Positions 34,152 through 42,608 are shown, counted from the stretch's first letter. The stretch is DNA of 64,000 nt from CAYUHK01 sp964475165 (GCA_964475165.1 CAYYVN010000004.1:62001-126000); one strand, 5' to 3'. Notes: a model not told the origin generated them from the sequence alone. Made by a program: numbers and translations.

Positions 34152-34688
34152 ATGTCTAGGGTAGGGAAAAGACCAATCACCATTCCGACTGGTGTAGAAG
34201 TGCAGCTGGCTGGCAGCTTAGTATCGGTTAGCGGCCCCAAAGGCACATTAAAGCTTAACCTGCCGGATGGTTTTCAGGTGCAGATTGATGGGGCGCAGCT
34301 GCAGGTGGCGCCGACTCATCCGGGACCGAATAGCAGTGCGCGCTATGGACTTTACCGCAGCTTGTTAGCCAATATGATAACGGGGGTCGCGCGGGGCTAT
34401 GTTAAGGAACTGGAAATTCAAGGCGTTGGATTCAAGGCTGCCGTCCAGGGCCAGCAAGCCGTCTTTGCACTCGGTTTTTCCAGCCCGGCGATATTAGCTA
34501 TTCCGCCGGGTATCGAAATGAAGGTTAACGATAACGTGAATGTGACCATCAGCGGTCCAGATAAACAGCAAGTTGGCAACTTTGCGGCTGGCATCAAGGC
34601 CTTGTTTCCAGCCGAGCCCTATAAGGGCAAGGGCATCCGCTTCAAGGGTGAGCATGTACGTCGGAAGGCCGGCAAAACAGTGGCGTAA
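34152..34688 (+). CDS. rplF: Large ribosomal subunit protein uL6
   Basis: Near the sarcin-ricin loop, binding factor GTPases. 178 aa: MSRVGKRPITIPTGVEV, VSGPKGTLKLNLPDG, MITGVARGYVKELEIQGVGF, and the C-terminal signature EPYKGKGIRFKGEHVRRKAGK. AGAGGAG precedes the ATG. Confidence 0.97.
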   Translation: MSRVGKRPITIPTGVEVQLAGSLVSVSGPKGTLKLNLPDGFQVQIDGAQLQVAPTHPGPNSSARYGLYRSLLANMITGVARGYVKELEIQGVGFKAAVQGQQAVFALGFSSPAILAIPPGIEMKVNDNVNVTISGPDKQQVGNFAAGIKALFPAEPYKGKGIRFKGEHVRRKAGKTVA

Positions 34689-34694
34689 ACTGAT

Positions 34695-35048
34695 ATGAGG
34701 TTGAAAAACAGACTGGAATATCGTCGGCGACGGCATCGTCGGCTCAGAAATAAGATTACGGGTACCAGCGCGCGGCCGCGCATGTGCGTGCGTATTACGC
34801 ATCGGCATATCTATGTGCAGTTCATCGATGATGAACGGGCCGTTTCTTTGCTGGCTATCTCCACGCTCCAGGAAAAAACAGCCGCTCAAATCAATGTGGC
34901 GGCCGCGCAAGCCTTAGGCCAGAAAGCGGCCCAACTGGCGCAAACCAAAGGTATTAGTCAGGTTGTTTTTGATCGGGGGGGGCATAAATATAACGGTCGC
35001 GTGAAAGCTATAGCCGAGGCCGCGCGGGCTGCTGGAATACAATTATGA
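34695..35048 (+). CDS. rplR: Large ribosomal subunit protein uL18
   Basis: Binds 5S rRNA in the central protuberance. 117 aa: RRRRHRRLRNKITGTSARPR (basic N-terminus), VRITHRHIYVQFIDDE, and the end VVFDRGGHKYNGRVKAIAEAARAAG. The stop overlaps the rpsE start by 4 bp. Confidence 0.96.
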   Translation: MRLKNRLEYRRRRHRRLRNKITGTSARPRMCVRITHRHIYVQFIDDERAVSLLAISTLQEKTAAQINVAAAQALGQKAAQLAQTKGISQVVFDRGGHKYNGRVKAIAEAARAAGIQL

Positions 35049-35578
35049 GTTCAAACATTAAAGAACAAGCCGAGCCTCATCTGTTGGAAGTTGAGCCGCA
35101 AGCGGTCTCCAAGGAATTGGAAGAATATGTGGTGCGCATCAAGCGTTGTTCCAAGGTGGTCAAGGGCGGCCGCCGCATGAGTTTCAGCGCGGTGGTGGTG
35201 GTCGGCGATCATCAGGGGCGTGTGGGTTACGGTCTGGGTAAAGCGAATGAAGTGGCCGATGCCATCCGCAAAGGCGGTGAAATCGCCCGCAAATCCATGT
35301 TCCGTATAAAAATCCAAAACGGCACCATCCCGCATGAGGTGCTGGGGAAATTTTCCGCTTCGGTTGTTATGTTAAAACCGGCGGCCGAAGGCACGGGCGT
35401 CATTGCCGGCGGCGCGGTGCGCGCAGTTCTGAAACTGGCCGGCCTCCGCAATATCCTCGCCAAATCATTGGCCAGCAATAATAAATGGAATGTGGTGCAT
35501 GCCACGATCATGGCCTTGCATCAGCTGCGCACGCGCACGGAAGTCGAGGCTCTGCGCGAGTTGTCTCTCAGCGTATGA
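35045..35578 (+). CDS. rpsE: Small ribosomal subunit protein uS5
   Basis: Fidelity protein at the mRNA entry. 177 aa; an acidic N-terminal extension of roughly 25 residues precedes the dsRNA-binding fold: CSKVVKGGRRMSFSAVVVVG, GRVGYGLGKANEVADAIRKG, then KPAAEGTGVIAGGAVRAVLKL (two blocks) and the TRTEVEALREL end. No rpmD follows, unlike in E. coli. Confidence 0.97.
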   Translation: MSSNIKEQAEPHLLEVEPQAVSKELEEYVVRIKRCSKVVKGGRRMSFSAVVVVGDHQGRVGYGLGKANEVADAIRKGGEIARKSMFRIKIQNGTIPHEVLGKFSASVVMLKPAAEGTGVIAGGAVRAVLKLAGLRNILAKSLASNNKWNVVHATIMALHQLRTRTEVEALRELSLSV

Positions 35579-35624
35579 TGTCCCCTCGGCAAGCTGGCTT
35601 TTGCGCGAAAGGAATCTGAAAACC

Positions 35625-36071
35625 ATGACTGACTTGCATACGCTTAAAAATACGCCGGGAGCCAAACGCGCTAAAATGCGCTTAGGCGCCGGTCGCGGAT
35701 CCGGTAAAGGCAAAACTTGCGGCCGGGGACATAAGGGGCAATACGCCCGTTCCGGCCATAAACATAAGCCCGCTTTCGAAGGCGGCCAGATGCGTCTCAT
35801 CCGGCGTATTCCCAAACGGGGCTTTAACCAAGGCCATAAAGTGGTCAATGAGGTGCTCTCCGTAGGCAGCTTGGATCGTTTTGAATCCGGCACCGAAGTC
35901 ACACCCGCTCTCTTGAAAACAGCCGGCTTGGTCCGCGGCTCTTCGCGTTCCATAAAAATTCTAGGGAATGGTAACTTATCAAAAAAACTGCATGTGAAAA
36001 TGCACGCCTTCAGCCGGTCTGCCCAAGATAAAATAACGGCGGCCGCCGGCACCTGGACTGTTATCGGATAA
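35625..36071 (+). CDS. rplO: Large ribosomal subunit protein uL15
   Basis: 50S assembly protein. 148 aa with TLKNTPGAKRAKMRLGAGRG, SGKGKTCGRGHKGQYARSG (glycine-rich RNA-binding arm), EGGQMRLIRRIPKRGFN and the ending HAFSRSAQDKITAAAGT. ATG 35625 is at the family start; AAAGGA lies upstream but rather far (about 12 nt). Confidence 0.96.
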   Translation: MTDLHTLKNTPGAKRAKMRLGAGRGSGKGKTCGRGHKGQYARSGHKHKPAFEGGQMRLIRRIPKRGFNQGHKVVNEVLSVGSLDRFESGTEVTPALLKTAGLVRGSSRSIKILGNGNLSKKLHVKMHAFSRSAQDKITAAAGTWTVIG

Positions 36072-36075
36072 TGCG

Positions 36076-37437
36076 ATGTTATCTGCCTTCGTCAACTCCT
36101 TTAAGGTCGAGGAATTGCGCAAGCGACTCCTGTTCACCTTGGGAGTGGTTTTTCTTTGCCGCGTGGTCAGCGTGGTGCCCACGCCGGGGGTTGATGCCAC
36201 CCAACTGCAAGCTCTGATCCAGCAGATCTCCCATCAGGTCGGCGGCGGGATTTTGGGTCTGGTGGATTTATTCAGCGGTGGAGCGATGAGCAACTGCGCC
36301 ATCGGCGCGCTGGGGATCATGCCCTATATTAGCGCTTCCATCATTTTACAGCTGATGACGGCCGTCACGCCGGCATTGGAACGCCTGGCGCGCGAGGGTG
36401 ATGTGGGCCGTCAGAAAATCACCCAATATACGCGCTATCTCACCGTGATCATCTGCGTTATTCAAGGGTATGCCATGGCAGTGGCTTTGCAAAATCCCTC
36501 TTTTCTCTTCGGACGCGATTTGGGCACTATTGTTAACATGGAATATGTCTGGGGCTTTCGTATTTTGACGGTGATCACCATGACCACCGGCACAGTCATC
36601 ATGATGTGGCTGGGCGAACAAATCACCCAGAGCGGTGTGGGCAATGGCATTTCCCTGATCATCACCATCAATATTGTCAGCCGCTTGCCCGGCGCCGTAC
36701 AAGCCACGGCGCGGATGTTTCGCTCGGTGGGCGAGGGTGAAGCCCAGTTTTCTATCTTTCATCTGGTGGGCTTGTTGCTGATGATGTTCCTGGTAGTGGC
36801 TGGTACGGTAGCTGTCACCCAGGCTCAGCGTAAAATACCCATTCAATATGCCAAGCGCGTGGTGGGCCGTAAAGTATATGGTGGGCAAAGCACTTATATG
36901 CCCTTGCGTGTTAATTACTCGGGGGTTATGCCGATCATCTTCGCCTCCGCCATTCTGATGTTCCCCCAGAAAATATTTGAAATGTTGCCCGGGGAATTCT
37001 TTAAACATTTGGCGGTTTCTTTTCATATGGAAAAAACGCTCTACATGGTGCTCTATGCGGCGATGATTATGTTCTTTTCCTATTTTTGGGTGGCGACTGT
37101 TTTCAACCCAGCCCAGATTGCCGATGACCTTAAAAAGGCTGGTGGCTATGTGCCGGGCATCCGGCCGGGAACCCCCACCGCCGAATTTCTGGATCGTACC
37201 ATGACGCGCATCACCCTGGCCGGCGCAGTCTTCCTGACCATCATCGCCGTCATCCCCACCATTATGGCGCGCCAGTTTCATATTCCCTGGTTGATCGCCT
37301 CTTTCTTTGGCGGCACCAGCTTGCTGATTATTGTGGGCGTGATGTTGGATACCATGCGGCAGGTGGAATCGCATCTGATCATGAGACATTACGATGGGTT
37401 TCTGAAGAAAGGTCGCTTGCGCGGGAGGCGCGGATGA
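36076..37437 (+). CDS. secY: Preprotein translocase subunit SecY
   Basis: Channel-forming subunit of the Sec translocon, with ten predicted membrane helices in 453 aa. Landmarks are PTPGVDATQL near TM1, LGIMPYISASIILQLMTAV (TM2/plug region), GNGISLIITINI, and the cytoplasmic loops carrying AKRVVGRKVYGGQSTYMPLRVNYSGVMPIIFAS in consecutive blocks and KKAGGYVPGIRPGTPT. Starts 5 bp after rplO and overlaps adk by 4 bp, the usual spc-operon arrangement. Confidence 0.97.
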   Translation: MLSAFVNSFKVEELRKRLLFTLGVVFLCRVVSVVPTPGVDATQLQALIQQISHQVGGGILGLVDLFSGGAMSNCAIGALGIMPYISASIILQLMTAVTPALERLAREGDVGRQKITQYTRYLTVIICVIQGYAMAVALQNPSFLFGRDLGTIVNMEYVWGFRILTVITMTTGTVIMMWLGEQITQSGVGNGISLIITINIVSRLPGAVQATARMFRSVGEGEAQFSIFHLVGLLLMMFLVVAGTVAVTQAQRKIPIQYAKRVVGRKVYGGQSTYMPLRVNYSGVMPIIFASAILMFPQKIFEMLPGEFFKHLAVSFHMEKTLYMVLYAAMIMFFSYFWVATVFNPAQIADDLKKAGGYVPGIRPGTPTAEFLDRTMTRITLAGAVFLTIIAVIPTIMARQFHIPWLIASFFGGTSLLIIVGVMLDTMRQVESHLIMRHYDGFLKKGRLRGRRG

Positions 37438-38102
37438 GCATCACCGCCATTATTTTTCTCGGAGCACCCGGAGCCGGCAAGGGCACTCTGGCCGCAGAAG
37501 TAGCCGTGGCCACTGGCTATGAGCATCTTTCCACCGGCGATATGCTGCGCGAGGCTATCAAACAAGGCACGGAGCTAGGACGTACGGCGGAACTGTATAT
37601 CAAACAGGGGAACCTGGTGCCGGATGATACGATCGTCGCCATGGTGGTTAACCATCTGCGCCAGGGGCCTCTCCCTGGCCGCTATATCTTGGATGGGTTC
37701 CCGCGCACTATGCGCCAGGCCGAATTGCTGGATAGCCATTTCCAGCAAATGCAAGCTAAGTTGGCTTTTGTCTTCCTGCTCGATGTCTCCCGGGAGGTGC
37801 TCTTTGACCGCCTCACCGGGCGCCGTGTGTGCCGGAAATGTGGCGCTATTTATCATGTGCGCAATATTCCTCCCAAGCGCGCCGATATCTGCGATGCATG
37901 TGGGAGCGAGCTCTTCCAGCGCCCCGATGATATGCCCGAAGTCATTCTCAAGCGTTTTGATGTTTTCACGAAGCAAACCAGGGACTTGATTGCTTTTTAT
38001 GAACAACAGGCTATCCTGATGCGGGTGGATTCCTCCCGGCCCAAAGAGCAGGTCGTGGCTGAAATACTGAAGATCATGGCCGCAGAACCTCGCGCTGACT
38101 GA
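37434..38102 (+). CDS. adk: Adenylate kinase, zinc-lid type
   Basis: Interconverts ATP + AMP and 2 ADP. 222 aa with P-loop LGAPGAGKGTL, the AMP-binding STGDMLREAI and GFPRTMRQAE, and the LID with TGRRVC-RKC and CDACG: four Cys positioned to bind structural zinc. The DVSREVLFDRLTGRR block is canonical. secY-adk-map is a common spc-operon tail. Confidence 0.96.
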   Translation: MSITAIIFLGAPGAGKGTLAAEVAVATGYEHLSTGDMLREAIKQGTELGRTAELYIKQGNLVPDDTIVAMVVNHLRQGPLPGRYILDGFPRTMRQAELLDSHFQQMQAKLAFVFLLDVSREVLFDRLTGRRVCRKCGAIYHVRNIPPKRADICDACGSELFQRPDDMPEVILKRFDVFTKQTRDLIAFYEQQAILMRVDSSRPKEQVVAEILKIMAAEPRAD

Positions 38103-38108
38103 GCTATC

Positions 38109-38858
38109 ATGATCATTATTAAAAATCATGCTGAACTGGAAAAAATGCGTGTGGCCGGCCAGATAGCCGGGCGCGTCTGCGCGGCCACCAGTCAACAGAT
38201 TTTGCCGGGCATTTCGACGGCCGAAATTGATCGCTATGCAGCGGATATGATAGAGCAACTGGGTGCTCAAAGCGCTTTTTTGGGATACCGCGGATATCCC
38301 AGTACCGTTTGTGTATCAGTGAATGAAGAAGTGGTCCATGGCCTGCCCGGTGCGCGCCGGATCCAATTGGGGGATATTGTCAGCTTGGACGTAGGCGTTA
38401 AGATCGGAGGTTTTGTGGGCGATACGGCCAGCACAGTTATGGTGGGGGTGGTGGATCCCAATATTATCCGTCTCGTGACCACTACCCAAGAGGCCTTAAA
38501 CGCCGGGATTGAGCAAGCGCGGGCGGGCAACCATTTATCAGATATTTCGGCGGCTATCGAGCGCGTGGCTACGGCAGCCGGCTTTACAGTGGTCCGCGAT
38601 TTCGTGGGGCATGGCATTGGGCGTGCCATGCATGAGGACCCCCAAATCCCCAATTTTGGGCCGCCCGGCCAGGGGCCGGTGCTGCGCGAGGGCATGACCC
38701 TGGCGATTGAGCCGATGCTTAATATGGGCGCTGCGGCTGTGGAGATCAAGGAAGACCAATGGACAGTTATCACGCGTGATCGACAGCCATCGGCCCATTT
38801 TGAGCATACGATAGCTGTGGGTCCTCAGCATGCAGAAATACTGACCCGTGCGGATTAA
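38109..38858 (+). CDS. map: Methionine aminopeptidase, type I
   Basis: Removes the initiator Met from nascent proteins. 249 aa with the pita-bread metal ligands: DVGVKIGGFVGDTAST (two Asp), FVGHGIGRAMHEDPQIPNFG (His), AIEPMLNMG (Glu) and the final FEHTIAV (Glu). GYPSTVCVSVNEEVVHGLPG is the typical N-terminal block. Its last 11 bp overlap the infA start. Confidence 0.96.
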   Translation: MIIIKNHAELEKMRVAGQIAGRVCAATSQQILPGISTAEIDRYAADMIEQLGAQSAFLGYRGYPSTVCVSVNEEVVHGLPGARRIQLGDIVSLDVGVKIGGFVGDTASTVMVGVVDPNIIRLVTTTQEALNAGIEQARAGNHLSDISAAIERVATAAGFTVVRDFVGHGIGRAMHEDPQIPNFGPPGQGPVLREGMTLAIEPMLNMGAAAVEIKEDQWTVITRDRQPSAHFEHTIAVGPQHAEILTRAD

Positions 38859-39066
38859 AAAAGAAACGATTAAGCTGGACGCCACCATCATAGATATGGT
38901 AAAACCATCCATTTTTGTTGCCCAGCTAGCTAATGGTCATCAAATGCTGGCCATTGCTGGCGACAGCCAGCGGCGGGCTGGACGGCGTGCAAGTTGCTTC
39001 CAGACTGGCGCCCGTGTGATGGTGGCAGTTTCGCCAGGCGATCTGGCGACCGGCCGCATCGTCTGA
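38848..39066 (+). CDS. infA: Translation initiation factor IF-1, divergent
   Basis: 72 aa, the exact family length, in the canonical place between map and rpmJ. OB-fold remnants are visible: an IFVAQLANGHQMLA segment matches the IF-1 FRVELENGHxxxA strand pair and VSPGDLATGRIV matches the LxPYDLxxGRIV end. The central HISGKMRKNYIRI loop is replaced by an unrelated Arg/Ser/Cys-rich segment. The GTG start at 38848 overlaps map by 11 bp. If real, it blocks the A site during initiation; function is inferred from position and partial similarity. Confidence 0.8.
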   Translation: MRIKKETIKLDATIIDMVKPSIFVAQLANGHQMLAIAGDSQRRAGRRASCFQTGARVMVAVSPGDLATGRIV

Positions 39067-39091
39067 TCTGGAGACAAGGAGGCTTGGCCGG

Positions 39092-39205
39092 ATGAAAGTA
39101 AGAAGTTCTGTTAAACGGATCTGTGAACAATGTAAGATAGTCCGGCGCAAGGGTGTCGTGTTCGTGATTTGCAAGAATCCACGTCACAAACAGCGCCAAG
39201 GATAG
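39092..39205 (+). CDS. rpmJ: Large ribosomal subunit protein bL36
   Basis: 37-aa zinc-binding protein, too short for most ORF lists. It reads MKVRSSVKRICEQCK, then VRRKGVVFVIC, then the KNPRHKQRQG end, with the C-x2-C, C, H ligand set intact. AAGGAGG lies 9-15 nt upstream of the ATG. Sits between infA and rpsM as expected. Confidence 0.96.
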   Translation: MKVRSSVKRICEQCKIVRRKGVVFVICKNPRHKQRQG

Positions 39206-39216
39206 GAGCGAGAGCT

Positions 39217-39624
39217 ATGCCTAAAATACTAGGCCTGGATATTCCCGGCAATAAGAAGGTGGCCTATGCGCTGTGTTATATTTATGGCATTGGTCACACG
39301 CGCGCTCAAGAGATTGTGCAGCGTGCGCAGCTTGACCCCACAAAGCGAGCCGATGATCTGACGGCCGATGAGTTGTCGCGCATTACAACGGTCCTCCAGG
39401 AAGGCTATATTCTGGAAGGTGATTTGCGGCGCGAGGTGGCCCAGAATATTCGCCGCCTGATCAGCATCCAGTCCTATCGTGGTCTGCGTCATCGTAAAAG
39501 TTTGCCGGTGCGCGGGCAACGCACGCATACCAACGCTCGTACGCGCAAAGGCGTGCGGCGCACGGTCGGCGTGATTCGCGTTAAGGCGGCGCGGAGTGAA
39601 TCCCGGCAGGCAGGCCCAAAATAA
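39217..39624 (+). CDS. rpsM: Small ribosomal subunit protein uS13
   Basis: 30S head protein bridging to the 50S and contacting P-site tRNA. 135 aa: KILGLDIPGNKKVAYALCYIYG in two conserved blocks (IYGIGHTRAQEI), DLRREVAQNIRRLISIQSYRGLRHR, and LPVRGQRTHTNARTRKGVRR. ATG 39217 follows AGGAGCGAG. A C-terminal basic tail adds about 15 residues. Confidence 0.97.
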   Translation: MPKILGLDIPGNKKVAYALCYIYGIGHTRAQEIVQRAQLDPTKRADDLTADELSRITTVLQEGYILEGDLRREVAQNIRRLISIQSYRGLRHRKSLPVRGQRTHTNARTRKGVRRTVGVIRVKAARSESRQAGPK

Positions 39625-39660
39625 TTCGCCTGTGATATCCATGGAATAGAGGAATAGTTT

Positions 39661-40185
39661 ATGGCTAACGAAAAGAAAGAGGTCCCAGAGTCGGCCGTGC
39701 CCCAGCCTAAAGCTGAGGCCGCTAAAACAGCGGCACCCAAAACGGCAGCGCCCACTGCTGCTCCGGCCGCCGCGGCCGGTGCTCCCGAAACGGCCGCCAG
39801 CCGTCCGGAGAAAACAGCGCGCCGTAAGGCGGCCCGCAGTGTCTCGGCGGGCATCGCCCATATCAGTGCCACTTTCAATAACACGCAGGTGGCCATTACC
39901 GATTTGAAGGGCGCTATGCTGGCTTGGAGCAGCTCGGGGCGCATGGGTTTTAAGGGCACCCGTAAGAGCACGGCCTATGCGGCAACGGTGGTTGCCCAGG
40001 ATGTGGCGCGCCAGGTCTCGGCGTTTCGCATGCAAGAAATTGAGGTGCGCGTGCAAGGTCCTGGTGCTGGCCGCGAATCGGCCATTCGTGCCATGCAAGC
40101 TGCCGGATTAACCGTTACCCTCATTCGAGATGTTACGCCCATTCCGCATAATGGGTGTCGGCCGCGCAAACGGCGGCGGGTTTAA
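39661..40185 (+). CDS. rpsK: Small ribosomal subunit protein uS11 with N-terminal Ala/Pro extension
   Basis: Platform protein at the E site. The core from about residue 53 is canonical: GIAHISATFNNTQVAITDLKG, SSGRMGFKGTRKSTAYAA, VRVQGPGAGRESAIRAMQAAG and TPIPHNGCRPRKRRRV. It is preceded by roughly 45 extra residues almost entirely of Ala, Pro, Lys, Glu and Thr, giving 174 aa instead of about 129. ATG 39661 opens the frame at the right distance from GAGGAATAG. The extension is probably disordered and solvent exposed. Confidence 0.96.
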   Translation: MANEKKEVPESAVPQPKAEAAKTAAPKTAAPTAAPAAAAGAPETAASRPEKTARRKAARSVSAGIAHISATFNNTQVAITDLKGAMLAWSSSGRMGFKGTRKSTAYAATVVAQDVARQVSAFRMQEIEVRVQGPGAGRESAIRAMQAAGLTVTLIRDVTPIPHNGCRPRKRRRV

Positions 40186-40301
40186 TTGGCCGGCCTGAGG
40201 GAAGGCGGCGCTGGAGATCACACTGTGCTCAGGCATCAGGATCATCCATGAGGTGGCCAGCAGCTTGCATGATTAGCACTCTCTAAGAAAGGATCAATGG
40301 T

Positions 40302-40928
40302 ATGGGAAGATATAGCGGTCCAGTTTGTCGTTTATGTCGCCGGGAAGGCATGAAGCTTTTCCTGAAAGGCGATCGCTGCAGCATGGCCAAATGTCCTATT
40401 GATACTGGCCGGCCGGCGCCGGGCATGCATGGCGCGCGCCGATCCAAACCTTCCGATTATGCCCGCCAATTCCGAGAGAAGCAGCGTCTCAAACGGCACT
40501 TTGGATTGCAGGATAAACAATTTATGTTGTTTTTTAAGCGCGCCCAGCAGCGGCGGGGCATTACCGGCGATTACCTGCTGCAAATGTTGGAGATGCGCTT
40601 GGATAATCTGGTCTATCGCTTGGGATTTGCTTCCTCGCGGCGCGCCGCCCGCCAGCTTGTCTTACATAACCATGTGATGGTCAATGGGCGTAAGGCCAAT
40701 ATTCCCTCGCGGGTGCTTAAGGCTGGCGATTATATCACGGTTAAAGATCATAAAAAAAGTCGCGAACTGGCCCAGCGCTCTTTGGATGCCACCGAAGGTA
40801 AAACTTTAGTTCCTTGGTTGGAACTGGATCGTAAAAATTTCCGGGGCGAGATCCTGCATGTGCCCGCCCGCGATGAGATGATGCCTTTGGTTGATGAACA
40901 GTTGATCGTGGAGATGTGCTCAAAATAA
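40302..40928 (+). CDS. rpsD: Small ribosomal subunit protein uS4
   Basis: Primary 16S-binding protein; in E. coli it represses the alpha operon. 208 aa: GRYSGPVCRLCRREGMKLFLKG with the N-terminal Cys pair, RQFREKQRLKRHFGL, LEMRLDNLVYRLGFASSRRAARQLV (S4 domain) and HVMVNGRKANIPSRV. AAAGGA lies upstream of ATG 40302. The preceding 116-bp gap is longer than its neighbours and could hold a regulatory leader; none was recognised. Confidence 0.97.
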   Translation: MGRYSGPVCRLCRREGMKLFLKGDRCSMAKCPIDTGRPAPGMHGARRSKPSDYARQFREKQRLKRHFGLQDKQFMLFFKRAQQRRGITGDYLLQMLEMRLDNLVYRLGFASSRRAARQLVLHNHVMVNGRKANIPSRVLKAGDYITVKDHKKSRELAQRSLDATEGKTLVPWLELDRKNFRGEILHVPARDEMMPLVDEQLIVEMCSK

Positions 40929-41041
40929 TAACAGCAAATTTGTCGGGGATAGATGTAGCCTTATGGACTCAAGGAGGGTGGCAGGCAGCCTGCGCCGCGC
41001 GTCGATATCCTCGGTGAAATCAGGTTGGAGGGAGTGGATCT

Positions 41042-42052
41042 ATGACTGTCAAGATAGCTAGATTTGAAATGCCCAAACGGGTTGACAAGGATGAAGCCAC
41101 AGCCACCAGCACCTATGCCAAGTTTATAGCCGAACCGTTTGAATCTGGATATGGCCGGACGATCGGCAATGCCTTGCGCCGCGTGTTGTTGTCGTCGTTG
41201 GAAGGTGCCGCCATTTCGTCGGTGAAGATCGAAGGCGCCCATCATGAATTCTGTGCCATCCCGGGTGTCACCGAAGATGTCACTGATATCATTCTCAATC
41301 TCAAGAAGGTGCTGCTGCGCATTCACGGCCGTGAGCCGCGCACGGTCACCTTGCGCGCCCGCGGCGCGGGCGAAGTGACCGCCGCCAATATCGAGACCAA
41401 TCAGTTTGTCGAGGTGCTCAATCCGGCGCATTATATTGCCACCCTGGCTGAAGATGGGAAGCTGACCGCGCAGATAGAAGTTATGGTGGGGCGCGGTTTT
41501 CAGCCGGCCGATTGGAATGGCAAACGCGAACAAGATATTGGGGCCATTCCCATCGATTGTATTTTTTCACCGGTGCAGCGCGTTAATTTTGCGGTGGAAA
41601 ATGTGCGCGTGGGCCGGCGCACCGATTATGAAAAATTGATCGTTGAAGTTTGGACCGATGAACGTATTACGCCCGATGATGCCATGATTCGTGCGGCCAC
41701 CATCCTGCGACATCATTTGGATGTTTTTGTGAATTATGATGAGGATATGCTGGAATTTGAGCAGAGCGAAAAGCAGATTGATCGCGAGCGCGAAGAGTTG
41801 CGACAGAAGCTCAATATGAGCGTGAATGAAATTGAGCTCAGCGTGCGCGCCGCCAATTGCTTGAATAATGCCAACATCCTCACGGTGGGCCAATTGGCTC
41901 AGAAAACCGAGGCGGAAATGCTTCGCTATCGCAATTTCGGCCGGAAATCCTTACAGGAAATCCAGGAGAAACTCAAGGAACTGGGCCTTTCCATCGGCAT
42001 GAAAATCGATGCCGATCTTTTAGATGTGCCCTCCACTGACGACGGCGCCTAA
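41042..42052 (+). CDS. rpoA: DNA-directed RNA polymerase subunit alpha
   Basis: Assembly platform of RNA polymerase and contact for UP elements and activators. 336 aa: the NTD has EPFESGYGRTIGNALRRVLLSSLEG and the YTEDVTDI-like VTEDVTDIILNLKK; the CTD (about residues 255-325) has the helix-hairpin-helix region ELSVRAANCLNNANILTVGQL, then RNFGRKSLQEIQEKL, which binds DNA. GGAGGGAG precedes the ATG. A palindromic GCAGGCAGCCTGC at 40981 in the leader may fold. Confidence 0.98.
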   Translation: MTVKIARFEMPKRVDKDEATATSTYAKFIAEPFESGYGRTIGNALRRVLLSSLEGAAISSVKIEGAHHEFCAIPGVTEDVTDIILNLKKVLLRIHGREPRTVTLRARGAGEVTAANIETNQFVEVLNPAHYIATLAEDGKLTAQIEVMVGRGFQPADWNGKREQDIGAIPIDCIFSPVQRVNFAVENVRVGRRTDYEKLIVEVWTDERITPDDAMIRAATILRHHLDVFVNYDEDMLEFEQSEKQIDREREELRQKLNMSVNEIELSVRAANCLNNANILTVGQLAQKTEAEMLRYRNFGRKSLQEIQEKLKELGLSIGMKIDADLLDVPSTDDGA

Positions 42053-42102
42053 TAAAAAATGCCTCAGGCTCAGACACGCAAGCATTATGAGGAAGATAAA
42101 TT

Positions 42103-42531
42103 ATGCGGCATAGAAAGGTATCATCGAAATTTGGAAGATCCGCTGCGCATCGCAAAGCCATGTTGGCCAGCTTGGTCTGCAGTCTGATCTTTGAGAAGCG
42201 CATTACTACTACGCTGCCCAAAGCCAAGGCCACGCGTCAACTAGCCGATAAAATGGTTACGCTCGGCAAGCGCGGCACCCTGGCGGCGCGTCGCCAGGCC
42301 GTAGCTGTTTTACGACGTAAGGAAATGGTGCGCATGCTCTTTAATGATATCGCTCCGCGCTGTCAGGATCGGGCCGGTGGCTACACACGCCTGATTAAAT
42401 TGGCGCGTTACCGGAGCGATGGCGCCCCGCTGGCGATGGTCGAATGGGTCAATGTGCAAGCGGTGGATAAAAAGAAAAAACCGGCGCCTGAGGAAGAAAA
42501 ATCGAAAAAAGCAGCTGCGGCGACAGGCTGA
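42103..42531 (+). CDS. rplQ: Large ribosomal subunit protein bL17
   Basis: Tunnel-exit protein. 142 aa with RHRKVSSKFGRSAAHRKAMLAS, EKRITTTLPKAKATRQLADKMVTLGKRG in consecutive blocks, and GGYTRLIKLARYRSDGAPLAMVEW. The end is a Lys/Pro/Glu/Ala tail of about 20 residues beyond the normal fold. GAGGAAG precedes the ATG. Last gene of the ribosomal block. Confidence 0.96.
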   Translation: MRHRKVSSKFGRSAAHRKAMLASLVCSLIFEKRITTTLPKAKATRQLADKMVTLGKRGTLAARRQAVAVLRRKEMVRMLFNDIAPRCQDRAGGYTRLIKLARYRSDGAPLAMVEWVNVQAVDKKKKPAPEEEKSKKAAAATG

Positions 42532-42577
42532 TCAAAAGAGGGATCTGGCCAAGACCCCAGCATGCCAGATGAATGAG

Positions 42578-42591
42578 AGCCGGATCCGGCT
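42578..42591. repeat. 14-bp perfect palindrome before the PilC-like gene
   Basis: AGCCGGATCCGGCT is a perfect palindrome in the 77-bp gap between rplQ and the PilC/GspF gene. With no T-run it is not a classical terminator. It could be an operator or a small RNA hairpin close to the next Shine-Dalgarno (GGAG at 42598). Confidence 0.4.
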
Positions 42592-42608
42592 GCTCGCGGA
42601 GATTGCTT

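Noticed and set aside
35579..35624. Possible rpmD (L30) between rpsE and rplO
   Set aside because: Only 46 bp are available; no room for a 55-60 aa protein.
36346..37389. 347-codon open frame antisense to secY
   Set aside because: His/Gly-rich nonsense composition typical of a reverse-frame shadow; secY is unmistakable on the other strand.
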